From Amphibacillus xylanus NBRC 15112 (GTDB lineage Bacteria; Bacillota; Bacilli; Bacillales; Amphibacillaceae): a stretch of DNA of 64,000 nucleotides. The position numbers and the translations under genes are program-made. The stretch spans positions 1 through 64,000 of the forward strand of contig NC_018704.1 in the NCBI RefSeq assembly GCF_000307165.1, read 5' to 3'. Under the pieces are notes generated by a model. It saw only the letters and a program-made list of their open reading frames with translations. It ran no database searches and was not told where the DNA came from. Position 1 is the first letter of the stretch. The number at the start of each line of letters is the position of its first letter. Below are positions 22,037-31,048 of the stretch, in pieces.

Positions 22037-23323
22037 TTAGTACTTTTTAATTGTAAACTGATCGTCTAAGAGTAACCAATTTTGCGGGAAGGCTAAACCT
22101 AGTTTCCAATAGCTAATACCACGTAATCCTTTTTCTTTAATTAAATCGAATTTAGCTTGGATTGAGCGAGCATCTTCGAACCATACCTCATGTTGTTTAT
22201 TATTTGCATCAATGTACCTAAAGTAAGGTGCTTGTGCAGTTGAATCATATGAAATGGCTTGGTTGTTTTCACGAGCTAGTTGAATGGCTTGTTGTGGACT
22301 TACTGCACGTGCATACTCCCCTCCAGGTACGTATGGTAATGTCCAATCATAGCCATATAAATTTTGACCTAGCATTATTTTATTTGCGGGCATTTCAGTT
22401 AAAGCATAATCAACTACACGTCTAACTTGGTCGATTGGCGAGACAGCCATTGGAGGGCCACCACTATAACCCCACTCATAAGTCATTAACACGACAAAAT
22501 CAGCAATTTCACCATGTGCTCTATAATCATGTGCTTCATACCACTGACCTTGTTGGGTTGCGCTCGTTTTTGGTGCTAATGCCGTTGACATTAATAAATT
22601 TTCTTGATTTAGACGGGTCTTAGCACGACGTAGGAATTGATTATAAGCTTCTCGATCAGTAGCTGGAAGAAATTCAAAATCAAAGTGAACATCACGGAAA
22701 CCAACTTCCTTTGCTGTTGCTATAATTTGATCAAATAGTCGATTTTGTATGTTGTGATCATTAACGATTAAACTCCCGAGTTCCTGGCTAAATGCACCGT
22801 CTTCTAAGTTTGTTACAGCTAGCATGAGTGATGCTTGATTGTTTTTTGCAATTTGAGCAAAGTTATTCAATAATGGTGCTCGCAAACTGCCATCTCGATT
22901 AACTTGATAACTAAATGGTGCTAAATAAGTCAGTTGATCAGCATATTTTTCAGCGGCATTAATTAATGCCGGTGAAACTGTATCACCCATAGGTTCAACA
23001 TATGCATTTGCTTCAATTGTTGTTTTGGGTTCTTCCGGAAGATAAAGTCTTAAATTGACCGGTAGTGGAAGATTGGGATTAAGCGCGTTAATTCGAGCTA
23101 ATTCATCAATTGTTAAATTGAATCTTTGGGCAATTGTGTATAGACTATCTCCAGGCTGAACATAGTAGAATTGTCCAACAATAGGAATGACAATGGTTTG
23201 CCCGACTACAAGAGATTCAGGGGTCTCCAACTCATTAGCTTGCTCGATATCAGAAGCAGATATTCCAAAATTATTTGCTAGTTTATAAATAGAATCCCCT
23301 GGTTTTACAGTATAAATTTGCAC
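22037..23323 (-). CDS. sleL: Spore cortex-lytic N-acetylglucosaminidase SleL (YaaH)
   Basis: SleL breaks down cortex fragments during germination. The 428-residue protein has two N-terminal LysM domains (about 1-46 and 51-95; YTVKPGDSIYKLA and YYVQPGDSLYTIA), which bind peptidoglycan. A GH18 barrel follows (about 105-428) with the acid-catalyst strand DVHFDFEF. There is no signal peptide, as in B. subtilis YaaH, which is made in the mother cell and deposited on the spore. The start is GTG behind AGGAGG. The position before tadA matches B. subtilis. Confidence 0.95.
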   Translation of the reverse strand: MQIYTVKPGDSIYKLANNFGISASDIEQANELETPESLVVGQTIVIPIVGQFYYVQPGDSLYTIAQRFNLTIDELARINALNPNLPLPVNLRLYLPEEPKTTIEANAYVEPMGDTVSPALINAAEKYADQLTYLAPFSYQVNRDGSLRAPLLNNFAQIAKNNQASLMLAVTNLEDGAFSQELGSLIVNDHNIQNRLFDQIIATAKEVGFRDVHFDFEFLPATDREAYNQFLRRAKTRLNQENLLMSTALAPKTSATQQGQWYEAHDYRAHGEIADFVVLMTYEWGYSGGPPMAVSPIDQVRRVVDYALTEMPANKIMLGQNLYGYDWTLPYVPGGEYARAVSPQQAIQLARENNQAISYDSTAQAPYFRYIDANNKQHEVWFEDARSIQAKFDLIKEKGLRGISYWKLGLAFPQNWLLLDDQFTIKKY

Positions 23324-23353
23324 AACTCATCCTCCTAACTTTACTTTCGTGTT

Positions 23354-23383
23354 ATCATATGCAATTTACATTAGGCAAGTGAC
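23354..23383 (-). promoter_or_regulatory. Possible SigE promoter of sleL
   Basis: On the minus strand GTCACTTG (-35, 23376-23383), 14 bases and CATATGAT (-10, 23354-23361) agree moderately with the SigE consensus. yaaH is SigE-dependent in B. subtilis. Confidence 0.4.
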
Positions 23384-23458
23384 ATGAAATTTAGTTCATT
23401 TTTACATATAATATTGATACACTTAAGTCATGAGAGATTGAATTAAGGAGTACTTAAA

Positions 23459-23926
23459 ATGACAGATGAAGAATATATGGATCTCGCAATTAAAGAAGCA
23501 TTAAAAGCAGAGCAATTAGGGGAAGTTCCGATTGGTGCTGTACTTGTTTATGAAAATAAAGTTGTAGCACGTGCATATAACTTACGGGAAACACGTCAAA
23601 CAACAGCATCACATGCGGAAATGTATTTAATAGAAGAAGGTAATAAATTATTTAATAGCTGGCGCTTAGAAGGCTGTACGTTATATGTAACGTTAGAGCC
23701 TTGCCAAATGTGTGCAGGAGCGATTTTGCAAGCCAGAATTCCGCGGGTTGTTTTTGGTGCTTATGATCCTAAAGCAGGTTGTGCAGGTTCTATCATTAAT
23801 ATATTTGAAGATCAACGATTTAACCATCAAGTGGATTTAGTCGGAGGCGTGAGAGAAGAAGAATGCTCAGCACTTTTAACAGACTTTTTTAGAAGGCTCC
23901 GAGCAAGTCGGAAAGGAAAAAAATAA
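23459..23926 (+). CDS. tadA: tRNA-specific adenosine deaminase
   Basis: TadA converts adenosine 34 of tRNA-Arg(ACG) to inosine. The zinc site is complete: H52-A-E54 (SHAEMYL) and P81-C82-x2-C85 (EPCQMCAGAI). The 155-residue length is usual. It starts with ATG behind AAGGAG and is followed by the SRP RNA gene, as in B. subtilis. Confidence 0.96.
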   Translation: MTDEEYMDLAIKEALKAEQLGEVPIGAVLVYENKVVARAYNLRETRQTTASHAEMYLIEEGNKLFNSWRLEGCTLYVTLEPCQMCAGAILQARIPRVVFGAYDPKAGCAGSIINIFEDQRFNHQVDLVGGVREEECSALLTDFFRRLRASRKGKK

Positions 23927-23939
23927 CAGCTATAAAGAT

Positions 23940-23968
23940 TTGATTTTTTCCTAAAAACAGACTATACT
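23940..23968 (+). promoter_or_regulatory. SigA promoter of SRP RNA
   Basis: TTGATT (23940-23945), a 17-base spacer and TATACT (23963-23968) lie about 40 bases before the mature RNA, leaving a short 5' precursor, as known for Bacillus scRNA. Confidence 0.75.
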
Positions 23969-24007
23969 AGTAAGTGCGCTAATAAGCGCTTTAAACATGT
24001 TATCAAA

Positions 24008-24280
24008 CTTGCCGTGCTAGGTGGGGAGGTAGCGGTGCCCTGTACTCGCAATCCGCTATAGCGAGACTGAATTCCTATCTGAGGTGCAGAGCAATAAGGT
24101 CTGCCTTAACGGACTGGTGTTGAAGTTTGGGTCCTGCGCAACGTGAACCCGTGAACCCTGTCAGGTTCGGAAGAAAGCAGCAGTAAGCGGTCTTTCATGT
24201 GTGCCGTAGGGAAGCCTGAATTGAGCCAAGAACTTAAGTAACGCTTAGGGTTATGTGATCGACGATAGGTGCACGGCGTC
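24008..24280 (+). ncRNA. scr: Signal recognition particle RNA (small cytoplasmic RNA)
   Basis: This is the large Bacillus-type SRP RNA with an Alu domain. The ends pair (GCCGTGC at 24011-24017 with GCACGGC near 24271-24277). The helix-8 region that Ffh binds is clear at about 24153-24187, with the GGTTCGGAAGAAAGCAGCAG-type loop signature. Length is about 273 bases, as in B. subtilis. It lies between tadA and dnaX as expected. Ends are given to within a few bases. Confidence 0.95.
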
Positions 24281-24297
24281 TATATAATAAACAAATG

Positions 24298-24327
24298 CTC
24301 TTGCCTAGATAGGTAAGAGTTTTTTAT
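24298..24327 (+). terminator. Terminator of SRP RNA
   Basis: CTCTTGCCTA (24298-24307) pairs with TAGGTAAGAG (24310-24319) with one wobble and is followed by a T run. Confidence 0.85.
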
Positions 24328-24426
24328 TTTTTAAATGAAGATAAAGAATGATTTGTTATCGTTCCCATTTAGCTGCAAATTCAGTTATAATAGAAAGGAA
24401 TTCCATGTTGGGAGGACAAAGTTAAA

Positions 24427-26121
24427 ATGAGCTATCAAGCACTTTATCGAGTATGGCGACCACAAACATTTAATGATGTAGTAGGACAAGTACATATTAC
24501 GCGTACTTTGCAAAACGCAATTTACCAAAATAAGTTTTCACATGCATATTTATTTTCTGGTCCAAGAGGGACAGGGAAAACAAGTGCAGCGAAGATTTTT
24601 GCTAAAGCAGTTAACTGTCAATCAGCTCCTGTTAAAGAGCCATGTGGGAAATGTGATGCATGTATTGGTATTCAAGATGGGACTATCTCAGATGTTATTG
24701 AAATTGATGCGGCATCTAACAATGGTGTAGAACAGATTCGTGATATTCGTGATAAAGTAAAGTATGCACCGAGCGTCGTCGATTACAAGGTGTATATTAT
24801 TGATGAAGTGCATATGTTATCTATTGGTGCCTTTAATGCATTATTAAAAACATTGGAAGAGCCACCTCAACATGTTATTTTTATCTTAGCAACTACTGAA
24901 CCACACAAAATCCCACTAACGATTATTTCGAGATGTCAGCGATTTGATTTTAAAAGAATTGGTCATTCATTTTTAGTTGAACGAATGAAGCAAATTATGA
25001 ACGAAGAAAAGATTAGTGTAACAGATGAAGCCTTTCATGCGATTGCGCTTGCAGCAGAAGGTGGTATGCGTGATGCATTAAGCTTACTTGATCAAGCTAT
25101 TTCATATAGTCAAGATGTGGTTGAGTTAGAAGATGTGTTGGCTATTACAGGCTCAGTTTCTCAAAGTAATTTAATTGAATTAATTGACGCACTATATCAT
25201 CAAGATGCAAAAACTGCATTAAAATTAGTTGATTTATTTATTCAAGAAGGAAAAGATCCTGGAAGGCTTGTATATGACCTGATCTATTTTTTAAGAGACC
25301 TATTAATTTATCAGGACACAACGGATTCTGAAGATTTACTCGAACGAGCAATTGTAGATCAGGCATTCAAAGAATTACAGCAGAAGCTCACTAGTAATTG
25401 GATTCAAAATTCAATTACCGAATTGAATCAATGTCAACAAGAAATGAAATGGACGAATACGCCGAAAGTATTTATTGAGATTACAGTTTTAAAAATTGCA
25501 GATCAACAAGCAGAATCAAAAAGCTCGGTACTTGATGATAAACAACTTTTGCAGTTAACAGAAAAGCTTGATAAACTAGAAAAAGAATTGCAATCAGTAA
25601 AACAAAATTATCATAAAGCTTCTGAACCTGTGAAGGCAAGTGCTCCAAGTAATCGTAGAAGTCCTGGAGTGACAAAAAATAAGTATAAAATTCCGTATGA
25701 ACGAATAAGAGATGTGTTAGCTCATGCAGAAAAGCAATATTTAACAGACGTTCAACAAAAATGGCCTACTTTTATGAATATGTTAAAACAGCAGAGCGCT
25801 CCAGCACATGCGGTTTTACAAGATGCAAAACCAAGTGCTGCCTCAGCGGATAGATTGGTAATAGCATTTAGATACGATATTCACTGTTCATTAGCTTTAG
25901 ATCATCAACAACTGATTGAATCACTACTACTAGAGATACTTGGTAAAGTGACAACATTTATCCCAATACCAGAACAAAGTTGGGTTGAATTGCGCCAAGA
26001 ATATGTTGAAAAACAGCGCCAGCAATCTCAAGAAGTCTCTTCAAATCAAACTGTGGAAGACCCAATTGTTGCTCAAGCAAGAAAGCTTGTTGGTGATGAT
26101 TTATTAGAAATACATGAATAA
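24427..26121 (+). CDS. dnaX: DNA polymerase III subunits gamma/tau
   Basis: DnaX is the ATPase core of the clamp loader. The 564-residue protein has Walker A GPRGTGKT at 45-52, a four-cysteine zinc module (NCQSAPVKEPCGKCDAC) and the Walker B-like IIDEVHML. A charged region from about 360 and a C-terminal tau-specific domain that contacts the polymerase follow. ebfC and recR follow directly, the standard Bacillus order. Its partners holB (35968) and dnaN (2019) are also in this window. Confidence 0.97.
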   Translation: MSYQALYRVWRPQTFNDVVGQVHITRTLQNAIYQNKFSHAYLFSGPRGTGKTSAAKIFAKAVNCQSAPVKEPCGKCDACIGIQDGTISDVIEIDAASNNGVEQIRDIRDKVKYAPSVVDYKVYIIDEVHMLSIGAFNALLKTLEEPPQHVIFILATTEPHKIPLTIISRCQRFDFKRIGHSFLVERMKQIMNEEKISVTDEAFHAIALAAEGGMRDALSLLDQAISYSQDVVELEDVLAITGSVSQSNLIELIDALYHQDAKTALKLVDLFIQEGKDPGRLVYDLIYFLRDLLIYQDTTDSEDLLERAIVDQAFKELQQKLTSNWIQNSITELNQCQQEMKWTNTPKVFIEITVLKIADQQAESKSSVLDDKQLLQLTEKLDKLEKELQSVKQNYHKASEPVKASAPSNRRSPGVTKNKYKIPYERIRDVLAHAEKQYLTDVQQKWPTFMNMLKQQSAPAHAVLQDAKPSAASADRLVIAFRYDIHCSLALDHQQLIESLLLEILGKVTTFIPIPEQSWVELRQEYVEKQRQQSQEVSSNQTVEDPIVAQARKLVGDDLLEIHE

Positions 26122-26149
26122 TAATTTTTTATATTAGGAGGAAATCACA

Positions 26150-26476
26150 ATGCGTGGAAATATGGGTAATATGAATAAAATGATGAAGCAAATGCAAAAA
26201 ATGCAAAGAGATATGATGAAGGCACAGGAAGAACTACTAGAAATGACTTTTGAAGCTTCTTCTGGTGGTGGTATGGTTAAAGTAGTTGCAAATGGTAAAA
26301 AGGAAATTCTTGATATTGAAATCAGTGAAGAAGTTGTTGATCCAGATGATATCGAGATGCTACAAGATTTAATTATTGCAGCAACTAATGAAGTATTAAC
26401 AAAAATAGAAGATACAACAAATGAGAAAATGGGTAAATTTACTCAAGGCATGAATTTACCTGGAGGCTTGTTCTAG
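26150..26476 (+). CDS. ebfC: Nucleoid-associated protein YbaB/EbfC family (YaaK)
   Basis: A 108-residue DNA-binding dimer of the YbaB/EbfC family. The N terminus is methionine-rich ([17 protein letters not shown]) and forms the characteristic helical arm. The core has the conserved [10 protein letters not shown] hairpin. It begins behind AGGAGG, 28 bases after dnaX, and its stop overlaps the ribosome site of recR, so the three genes form one operon. Confidence 0.94.
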   Translation: MRGNMGNMNKMMKQMQKMQRDMMKAQEELLEMTFEASSGGGMVKVVANGKKEILDIEISEEVVDPDDIEMLQDLIIAATNEVLTKIEDTTNEKMGKFTQGMNLPGGLF

Positions 26477-26488
26477 GAGGTTAATGTC

Positions 26489-27085
26489 TTGTACTATCCA
26501 GAACCGATTTCAAAGCTAATTGATAGCTTTACAAAATTGCCAGGTATAGGACCAAAAACGGCGGTTCGACTGGCCTTTTTTGTACTAAATATGAAAGAAG
26601 AAGATGTATTAGATTTTGCTAAAGCGTTAGTAAGTGCTAAACGTGAACTTACACACTGTCATATCTGTGGTAATATTACTGATCAAGATCCATGCTTCAT
26701 CTGTCAGGATCAATCACGAGATCAATCTGTAATTTGTGTTGTTCAAGATCCTAAAGATGTGATTGCAATGGAGAAAATGCGTGAATATAATGGTCTATAT
26801 CATATTTTAAATGGTGCGATTTCACCTATTGATGGTATTGGCCCAGAGGACATTAATGTACCGAGCTTGTTAGATCGACTAAAGGATGAGCGTGTTACAG
26901 AGTTGATTTTAGCAACTAATCCTAATGTAGAGGGAGAAGCAACAGCAATGTACATTTCTCGACTCGTTAAGCCGTCAGGAATTAAAACAACTCGAATTGC
27001 TCATGGGCTACCAATGGGTGGCGATCTAGAATACGCTGATGAAGTGACTCTCTCTAAAGCATTAGAAGGAAGACGCGAACTGTAA
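26489..27085 (+). CDS. recR: Recombination protein RecR
   Basis: RecR works with RecF and RecO in RecA loading. The 198-residue protein has the N-terminal helix-hairpin-helix ([15 protein letters not shown]), a four-cysteine zinc finger (CHICGN...CFIC) and a TOPRIM domain ([24 protein letters not shown]). The start is TTG behind TAGGAGG. The sequence begins [14 protein letters not shown], as in relatives. Confidence 0.97.
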   Translation: MYYPEPISKLIDSFTKLPGIGPKTAVRLAFFVLNMKEEDVLDFAKALVSAKRELTHCHICGNITDQDPCFICQDQSRDQSVICVVQDPKDVIAMEKMREYNGLYHILNGAISPIDGIGPEDINVPSLLDRLKDERVTELILATNPNVEGEATAMYISRLVKPSGIKTTRIAHGLPMGGDLEYADEVTLSKALEGRREL

Positions 27086-27103
27086 AAAAGGATGTGAAAA
27101 CTC

Positions 27104-27313
27104 ATGTTTGGTAAGAAAAGTTGGAAAAAAGAAAAAGAGAAGCTCTTAACACAAATTTTTCAGCTCCAAAAAGAGTGGAAACAGCTAAAATCTATTTTAG
27201 ATCAAAGTGTTGACCCGTCTGATGTAGGTCGAGTTGATTTGAGAGTTGCTGAAATAAAGTATTTCTATTTATTAAGAGAAGCTAAATATTATCATTTAAA
27301 TGCGAATAAGTAA
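27104..27313 (+). CDS. yaaL: DUF2508 protein YaaL
   Basis: A 69-residue soluble, lysine-rich protein of the YaaL/DUF2508 family with no known function. It is conserved between recR and bofA in Bacillaceae. Recognisable features are the charged helix at the N terminus (GKKSWKKEKEKL) and the YFYLLREAKY motif near the C terminus. It starts with ATG 18 bases after recR, so it is co-transcribed, and it ends in a terminator. Confidence 0.85.
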   Translation: MFGKKSWKKEKEKLLTQIFQLQKEWKQLKSILDQSVDPSDVGRVDLRVAEIKYFYLLREAKYYHLNANK

Positions 27314-27317
27314 TTTC

Positions 27318-27354
27318 AAAGAATGTTCAATAAGTTGAACGTTCTTTTTTTTTT
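27318..27354 (+). terminator. Terminator after yaaL
   Basis: AAAGAATGTTCAA (27318-27330) pairs with TTGAACGTTCTTT (27335-27347) with one wobble, followed by a long T run. Confidence 0.85.
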
Positions 27355-27369
27355 CGCTAAACATATATT
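27341..27369 (+). promoter_or_regulatory. Possible SigE promoter of bofA
   Basis: GTTCTTTT (27341-27348), 13 bases and CATATATT (27362-27369) resemble a SigE promoter. The -35 would lie in the descending arm of the yaaL terminator. bofA is a SigE gene in B. subtilis, but the match is only moderate. Confidence 0.35.
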
Positions 27370-27391
27370 TAGGGTAAAGGAGTGGAGGTTT

Positions 27392-27643
27392 ATGAAGACA
27401 CTACTAACAATAGTATTGATAATAACTATTCTATTCATATTATTTAATGCGAAATCACTAAAGTGGATACCGTCAGCACTCACTAGACTTGTAATTGGGG
27501 CATTAGTAATATTTTTCTTAAATCTAATAGGCAATAACTTTGGATTACATATACCGATTAATATATTTACCTCAATCACTGTCGGTTTTTGTGGTTTACC
27601 AGGTATTATTGCCATAGGTTCATTGTTTTTGTTTATCTTATAA
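27392..27643 (+). CDS. bofA: Pro-sigma-K processing inhibitor BofA
   Basis: BofA is a small mother-cell membrane protein that holds back the SpoIVFB protease until the forespore signal arrives, so delaying activation of SigK. The 83-residue protein has two strongly hydrophobic helices and the conserved C-terminal segment INIFTSITVGFCGLPGIIAI. The frame is open to 27323 but would run through the terminator; the ATG at 27392 follows AGTGGAGG and gives normal length. Confidence 0.93.
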   Translation: MKTLLTIVLIITILFILFNAKSLKWIPSALTRLVIGALVIFFLNLIGNNFGLHIPINIFTSITVGFCGLPGIIAIGSLFLFIL

Positions 27644-27660
27644 TGCTGAATAATTACAAA

Positions 27661-27698
27661 TTGGCCTAGGGACCATAAATTCTCTAGGCCAATTTTTT
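27661..27698 (+). terminator. Terminator after bofA
   Basis: TTGGCCTAG (27661-27669) pairs with CTAGGCCAA (27684-27692) and is followed by six T residues. Confidence 0.88.
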
Positions 27699-27956
27699 CT
27701 AATTGGATAAATGTAGATTAGTAGATAAATATTTTTTAAAATTATCCGTTACATAGAAAATGTTCATAAAGTTTTAATAAATGATTAAATTACTTTAAAA
27801 AGCTTAAGTAAACACCCAAATATCTAAGGATATTATATATGTAGGAAAAGAAACGTTGCAAAAAAATAAAAAACCCATTAATATAGTCTTACGGTTTTAA
27901 AAATTGCAATTAGTCAAAAAATTTAGAAGAGATTGATAAAATAATTAGATTAGTTA

Positions 27957-28066
27957 TTGCTTTTTTATAACTTATTAACTATAATGTTTTTAACCTACTT
28001 TCTTCAGTCTCGAAATCATGAAGGAGTAAATCAAGAAGTTAGTATATATTAAATTATCAGAATAAT
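27957..28066 (+). promoter_or_regulatory. Likely promoter and possible CodY site of the opp operon
   Basis: The 27699-28118 gap has no gene. TTGCTT (27957-27962), 17 bases and an exact TATAAT (27980-27985) form the best promoter; TTGCAA (27856-27861), 17 bases, TAATAT is a second candidate. AATTATCAGAATAAT at 28052-28066 matches the CodY box with three mismatches and is itself palindromic. CodY represses peptide-uptake operons in Bacillus. In this AT-rich stretch the CodY call is weak. Confidence 0.4.
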
Positions 28067-28118
28067 TGTTTTATTTAGATTTATTTAAATTTACAAACGG
28101 ATGCATAGGGGGATAACG

Positions 28119-29129
28119 TTGGATAATAAATTATTAGAAATAAATCAGTTGTATACCTCCTTTCGAATTCGTGATGATTATTATGCGGCAGTTGACAATG
28201 TCTCATTAAGTGTTAAAAAGAATGAGGTCTTAGCCATTGTGGGAGAATCTGGGTCAGGGAAAAGTGCGTTAGCTTTCTCAATCATGCGCCTGCATAATCG
28301 CGCGAAAACTGAAGGGGAAATCTTATTTAAAGGTGAAAATGTAATTGACATGTCACCATCTCGTCTAAATGAGGTGAGAGGTAAGGATATGGCAATGATT
28401 TTCCAAGACCCTTTAACTGCATTAAACCCATTAATGACAGTAGGGCAACAGATCGGTGAGGCACTCTTTTTACACGACCGCAAATTAACGAAAAAGGACG
28501 TTCAAGATCGAGTAATTGAATTGCTAGATCAAGTTGGTATTCCTCGACCAAATTATGTGATTGATCAATATCCACATGAATTATCAGGTGGAATGCGCCA
28601 ACGTGTGATGATCGCAATTGCGATTGCAAATGATCCAGAACTACTAATTGCAGACGAACCAACTACTGCTCTTGACGTAACAATTCAAGCGCAAATTCTC
28701 GATTTGATTCGAGACCTAAAGGAAAAAATGGATGCAGGTATTATTTTAATTACTCATGACCTCGGGGTTGTGGCGGAGATGGCAGACCGTGTAGCGGTAA
28801 TGTATGCAGGGGAAATTGTTGAAATTACCGATGTAAAAACATTGTTTGAAAATCCAAAACATCCATATACACGTTCATTATTAAATTCTGTGCCAAATTC
28901 TACGTCAATGGAGAAGCAGGATAAACTTCATGTTATCCAAGGTGTTGTACCATCACTAGCTCACTTACCACGGGTAGGTTGTCGCTTTAAAGATCGGATT
29001 CCTTGGATTGATGATTCAGTGCATGAAGAACATCCAGAACTTCATGAAATTGAGCCAGGCCATTTTGTCCGCTGCTTATGTTATCAACATTTTTATTTTC
29101 CAGATAAAGAGGAGGTCGAAAAGAAATGA
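28119..29129 (+). CDS. oppD: Oligopeptide ABC transporter ATP-binding protein OppD
   Basis: One of the two ATPases powering peptide import. It has Walker A GESGSGKS, signature LSGGMRQR and Walker [10 protein letters not shown], plus the oligopeptide C-terminal extension. In that extension some of the usual cysteines are missing ([18 protein letters not shown]). The start is TTG 28119 behind AGGGGG (336 residues); an in-frame ATG at 28101 lies upstream of that site. It overlaps oppF by four bases. Confidence 0.93.
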   Translation: MDNKLLEINQLYTSFRIRDDYYAAVDNVSLSVKKNEVLAIVGESGSGKSALAFSIMRLHNRAKTEGEILFKGENVIDMSPSRLNEVRGKDMAMIFQDPLTALNPLMTVGQQIGEALFLHDRKLTKKDVQDRVIELLDQVGIPRPNYVIDQYPHELSGGMRQRVMIAIAIANDPELLIADEPTTALDVTIQAQILDLIRDLKEKMDAGIILITHDLGVVAEMADRVAVMYAGEIVEITDVKTLFENPKHPYTRSLLNSVPNSTSMEKQDKLHVIQGVVPSLAHLPRVGCRFKDRIPWIDDSVHEEHPELHEIEPGHFVRCLCYQHFYFPDKEEVEKK

Positions 29130-30058
29130 CCTTTCTTGATATAAAAGATTTAAAAGTTCATTTCCCAATTAGGGGAGGAATCTTGAATCGTAAGATTGAT
29201 GTAGTTCGTGCAGTCGATGGGGTATCATTTCAAATAGAACAAGGAACGACTTATGGTCTTGTTGGTGAATCAGGTTCAGGTAAAACAACGACAGGTCGAG
29301 CTATCATTGGTTTAAATGATATTACATCCGGTCAAGTCATTTTTGAGGGTAATGATTTATATGCTAAAGAAAATAGGAAGTTGGATTTCAGACGAGATAT
29401 TCAAATGATCTTCCAAGACCCATATTCATCACTTAACCCGAAAAAACGTGTCCTTGATATTGTTGCTGAACCTCTTAGAAACTATGAAAAGATGACGAAG
29501 AGAGAAGAAGTTTTTGAGGTTATCAGTTTATTAGAAAAGGTAGGTTTATCTGAAGAGAGTATTTATAAGTACCCTCACCAATTCTCAGGTGGACAACGCC
29601 AACGTATAGGGATTGCTCGTGCAATTGCTTTAAAGCCAAAACTGATTATTGCTGATGAGCCTGTATCTGCACTTGACGTATCAGTTCAAGCACAGGTGCT
29701 TAACTTTATGCAAGATATTCAGAAAGAACTGAATTTAACGTACTTATTTATTAGTCATGATTTAGGTATTGTTAAACATATGAGTGACCGGATTGGCATT
29801 ATGTATAAAGGTCGTTTTGTAGAAGAAGGGGATACAGAAGATATCTTCTCTAATCCACAACATATTTATACGAAGCGCTTAGTTGCAGCCATTCCTGATA
29901 TTAATCCAAATAATCGAGCAAAGCAAAAGGAATTTAGAAAAGCTGTTCAAAGAGAATATGAACAAGATTATGATAAATATTTTGATGAAAGTGGCTTAGC
30001 TTATCCATTGCGTCAACTCTCAGACACTCATCTTGTTGCTTTGCCAGGAAGAGGGTGA
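29126..30058 (+). CDS. oppF: Oligopeptide ABC transporter ATP-binding protein OppF
   Basis: The second ATPase of the permease, 310 residues, with Walker A GESGSGKTT, signature FSGGQRQR and Walker B LIIADEPVSALD. It is coupled to oppD by an ATGA overlap and followed by oppB after 7 bases. The substrate class (oligopeptides rather than dipeptides or nickel) is inferred from the family and from the large size of the binding protein. Confidence 0.93.
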   Translation: MTFLDIKDLKVHFPIRGGILNRKIDVVRAVDGVSFQIEQGTTYGLVGESGSGKTTTGRAIIGLNDITSGQVIFEGNDLYAKENRKLDFRRDIQMIFQDPYSSLNPKKRVLDIVAEPLRNYEKMTKREEVFEVISLLEKVGLSEESIYKYPHQFSGGQRQRIGIARAIALKPKLIIADEPVSALDVSVQAQVLNFMQDIQKELNLTYLFISHDLGIVKHMSDRIGIMYKGRFVEEGDTEDIFSNPQHIYTKRLVAAIPDINPNNRAKQKEFRKAVQREYEQDYDKYFDESGLAYPLRQLSDTHLVALPGRG

Positions 30059-30065
30059 ATGACAG

Positions 30066-31028
30066 ATGTGGAAATTTATTATTAGACGTTTAATCACAAC
30101 ATTACCGCAAATTCTTTTACTAAGTGTGCTGATCTTTTTAATGGCACAACTCATGCCAGGTGATGCATTAACAGGTTTAATTGATCCAAACCTTGACCCT
30201 GCAACAATTGCAGAACAGAGAGAACGTCTTGGTTTAAATGATCCTTGGTACATTCAATACGGAAATTGGATTTCAAATGCGTTACAAGGTGACCTAGGTC
30301 AATCGTTCCGATTTAAAATGGATGTTACTGAGTTAATCGGTCAACGTTTAAACAATACGGTTTGGTTATCACTAACAACGTTAGTGTTTACGTATTTAAT
30401 TGCCATTCCACTTGGTATTACAAGTGGTCGTTACAATGATACGTTACGTGATCAGTTGATTACAGGTTATACGTATGTTGGTTTTGCAACACCATTATTT
30501 ATCTTTGCCCTTGTTGCTTTATGGATTTTTGGTTTCAACTTAGGTTGGTTCCCAACGGGATCAAGTGTGCAAGCAGGTTTAACACCAGGTACATTTGAAT
30601 ACGTGTTGAGTCGAGCGCATCACTTAATGTTACCATCTTTATCAATGGCATTGATTACAACGGTAAGTACCGTTCAATATTTACGTAATGAAATTATTGA
30701 TACGAAACAAAAAGATTTTATCTTAACTGCTCGTGCTAAAGGTGCTTCAGAATCACGTGTCTATAACCGTCACGTGCTGAGAAACTCACTATTGCCGATT
30801 GCTGCATTTTTCGGATTTGAGATTACAGGGTTAATTGGTGGGACCGTGTTTATTGAAACCATTTATAGTTATCCTGGAATGGGCCTTCTATTTATGGAGT
30901 CAATCATTCAGAGAGACTATAGTGTCGTAACGTCGGTCGTGTTATTATTCGGAATTGCTTCTATCTTAGGAGCGCTACTTTCTGATATTATCCTAAGTTT
31001 AGTTGACCCGAGAATTCGAATTAAGTAA
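30066..31028 (+). CDS. oppB: Oligopeptide ABC transporter permease OppB
   Basis: A membrane subunit of the importer with 320 residues and about six helices. It begins with the typical RRLITTLPQILLLSVLIFLM segment. The cytoplasmic coupling loop is visible as the EAA-like stretch FILTARAKGASESRVYNRHVLRN. It pairs with oppC downstream. Confidence 0.92.
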   Translation: MWKFIIRRLITTLPQILLLSVLIFLMAQLMPGDALTGLIDPNLDPATIAEQRERLGLNDPWYIQYGNWISNALQGDLGQSFRFKMDVTELIGQRLNNTVWLSLTTLVFTYLIAIPLGITSGRYNDTLRDQLITGYTYVGFATPLFIFALVALWIFGFNLGWFPTGSSVQAGLTPGTFEYVLSRAHHLMLPSLSMALITTVSTVQYLRNEIIDTKQKDFILTARAKGASESRVYNRHVLRNSLLPIAAFFGFEITGLIGGTVFIETIYSYPGMGLLFMESIIQRDYSVVTSVVLLFGIASILGALLSDIILSLVDPRIRIK

Positions 31029-31048
31029 TCGAGAAAGGAGTGAGTGGA

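Noticed and set aside
24427-26121. Programmed frameshift in dnaX making a gamma form
   Set aside because: No clear slippery heptamer with a downstream stem was recognised, and Bacillus is not known to need it.
27316-27615. Minus-strand frame of 99 codons across bofA
   Set aside because: It mirrors bofA, crosses the yaaL terminator and has no ribosome site.
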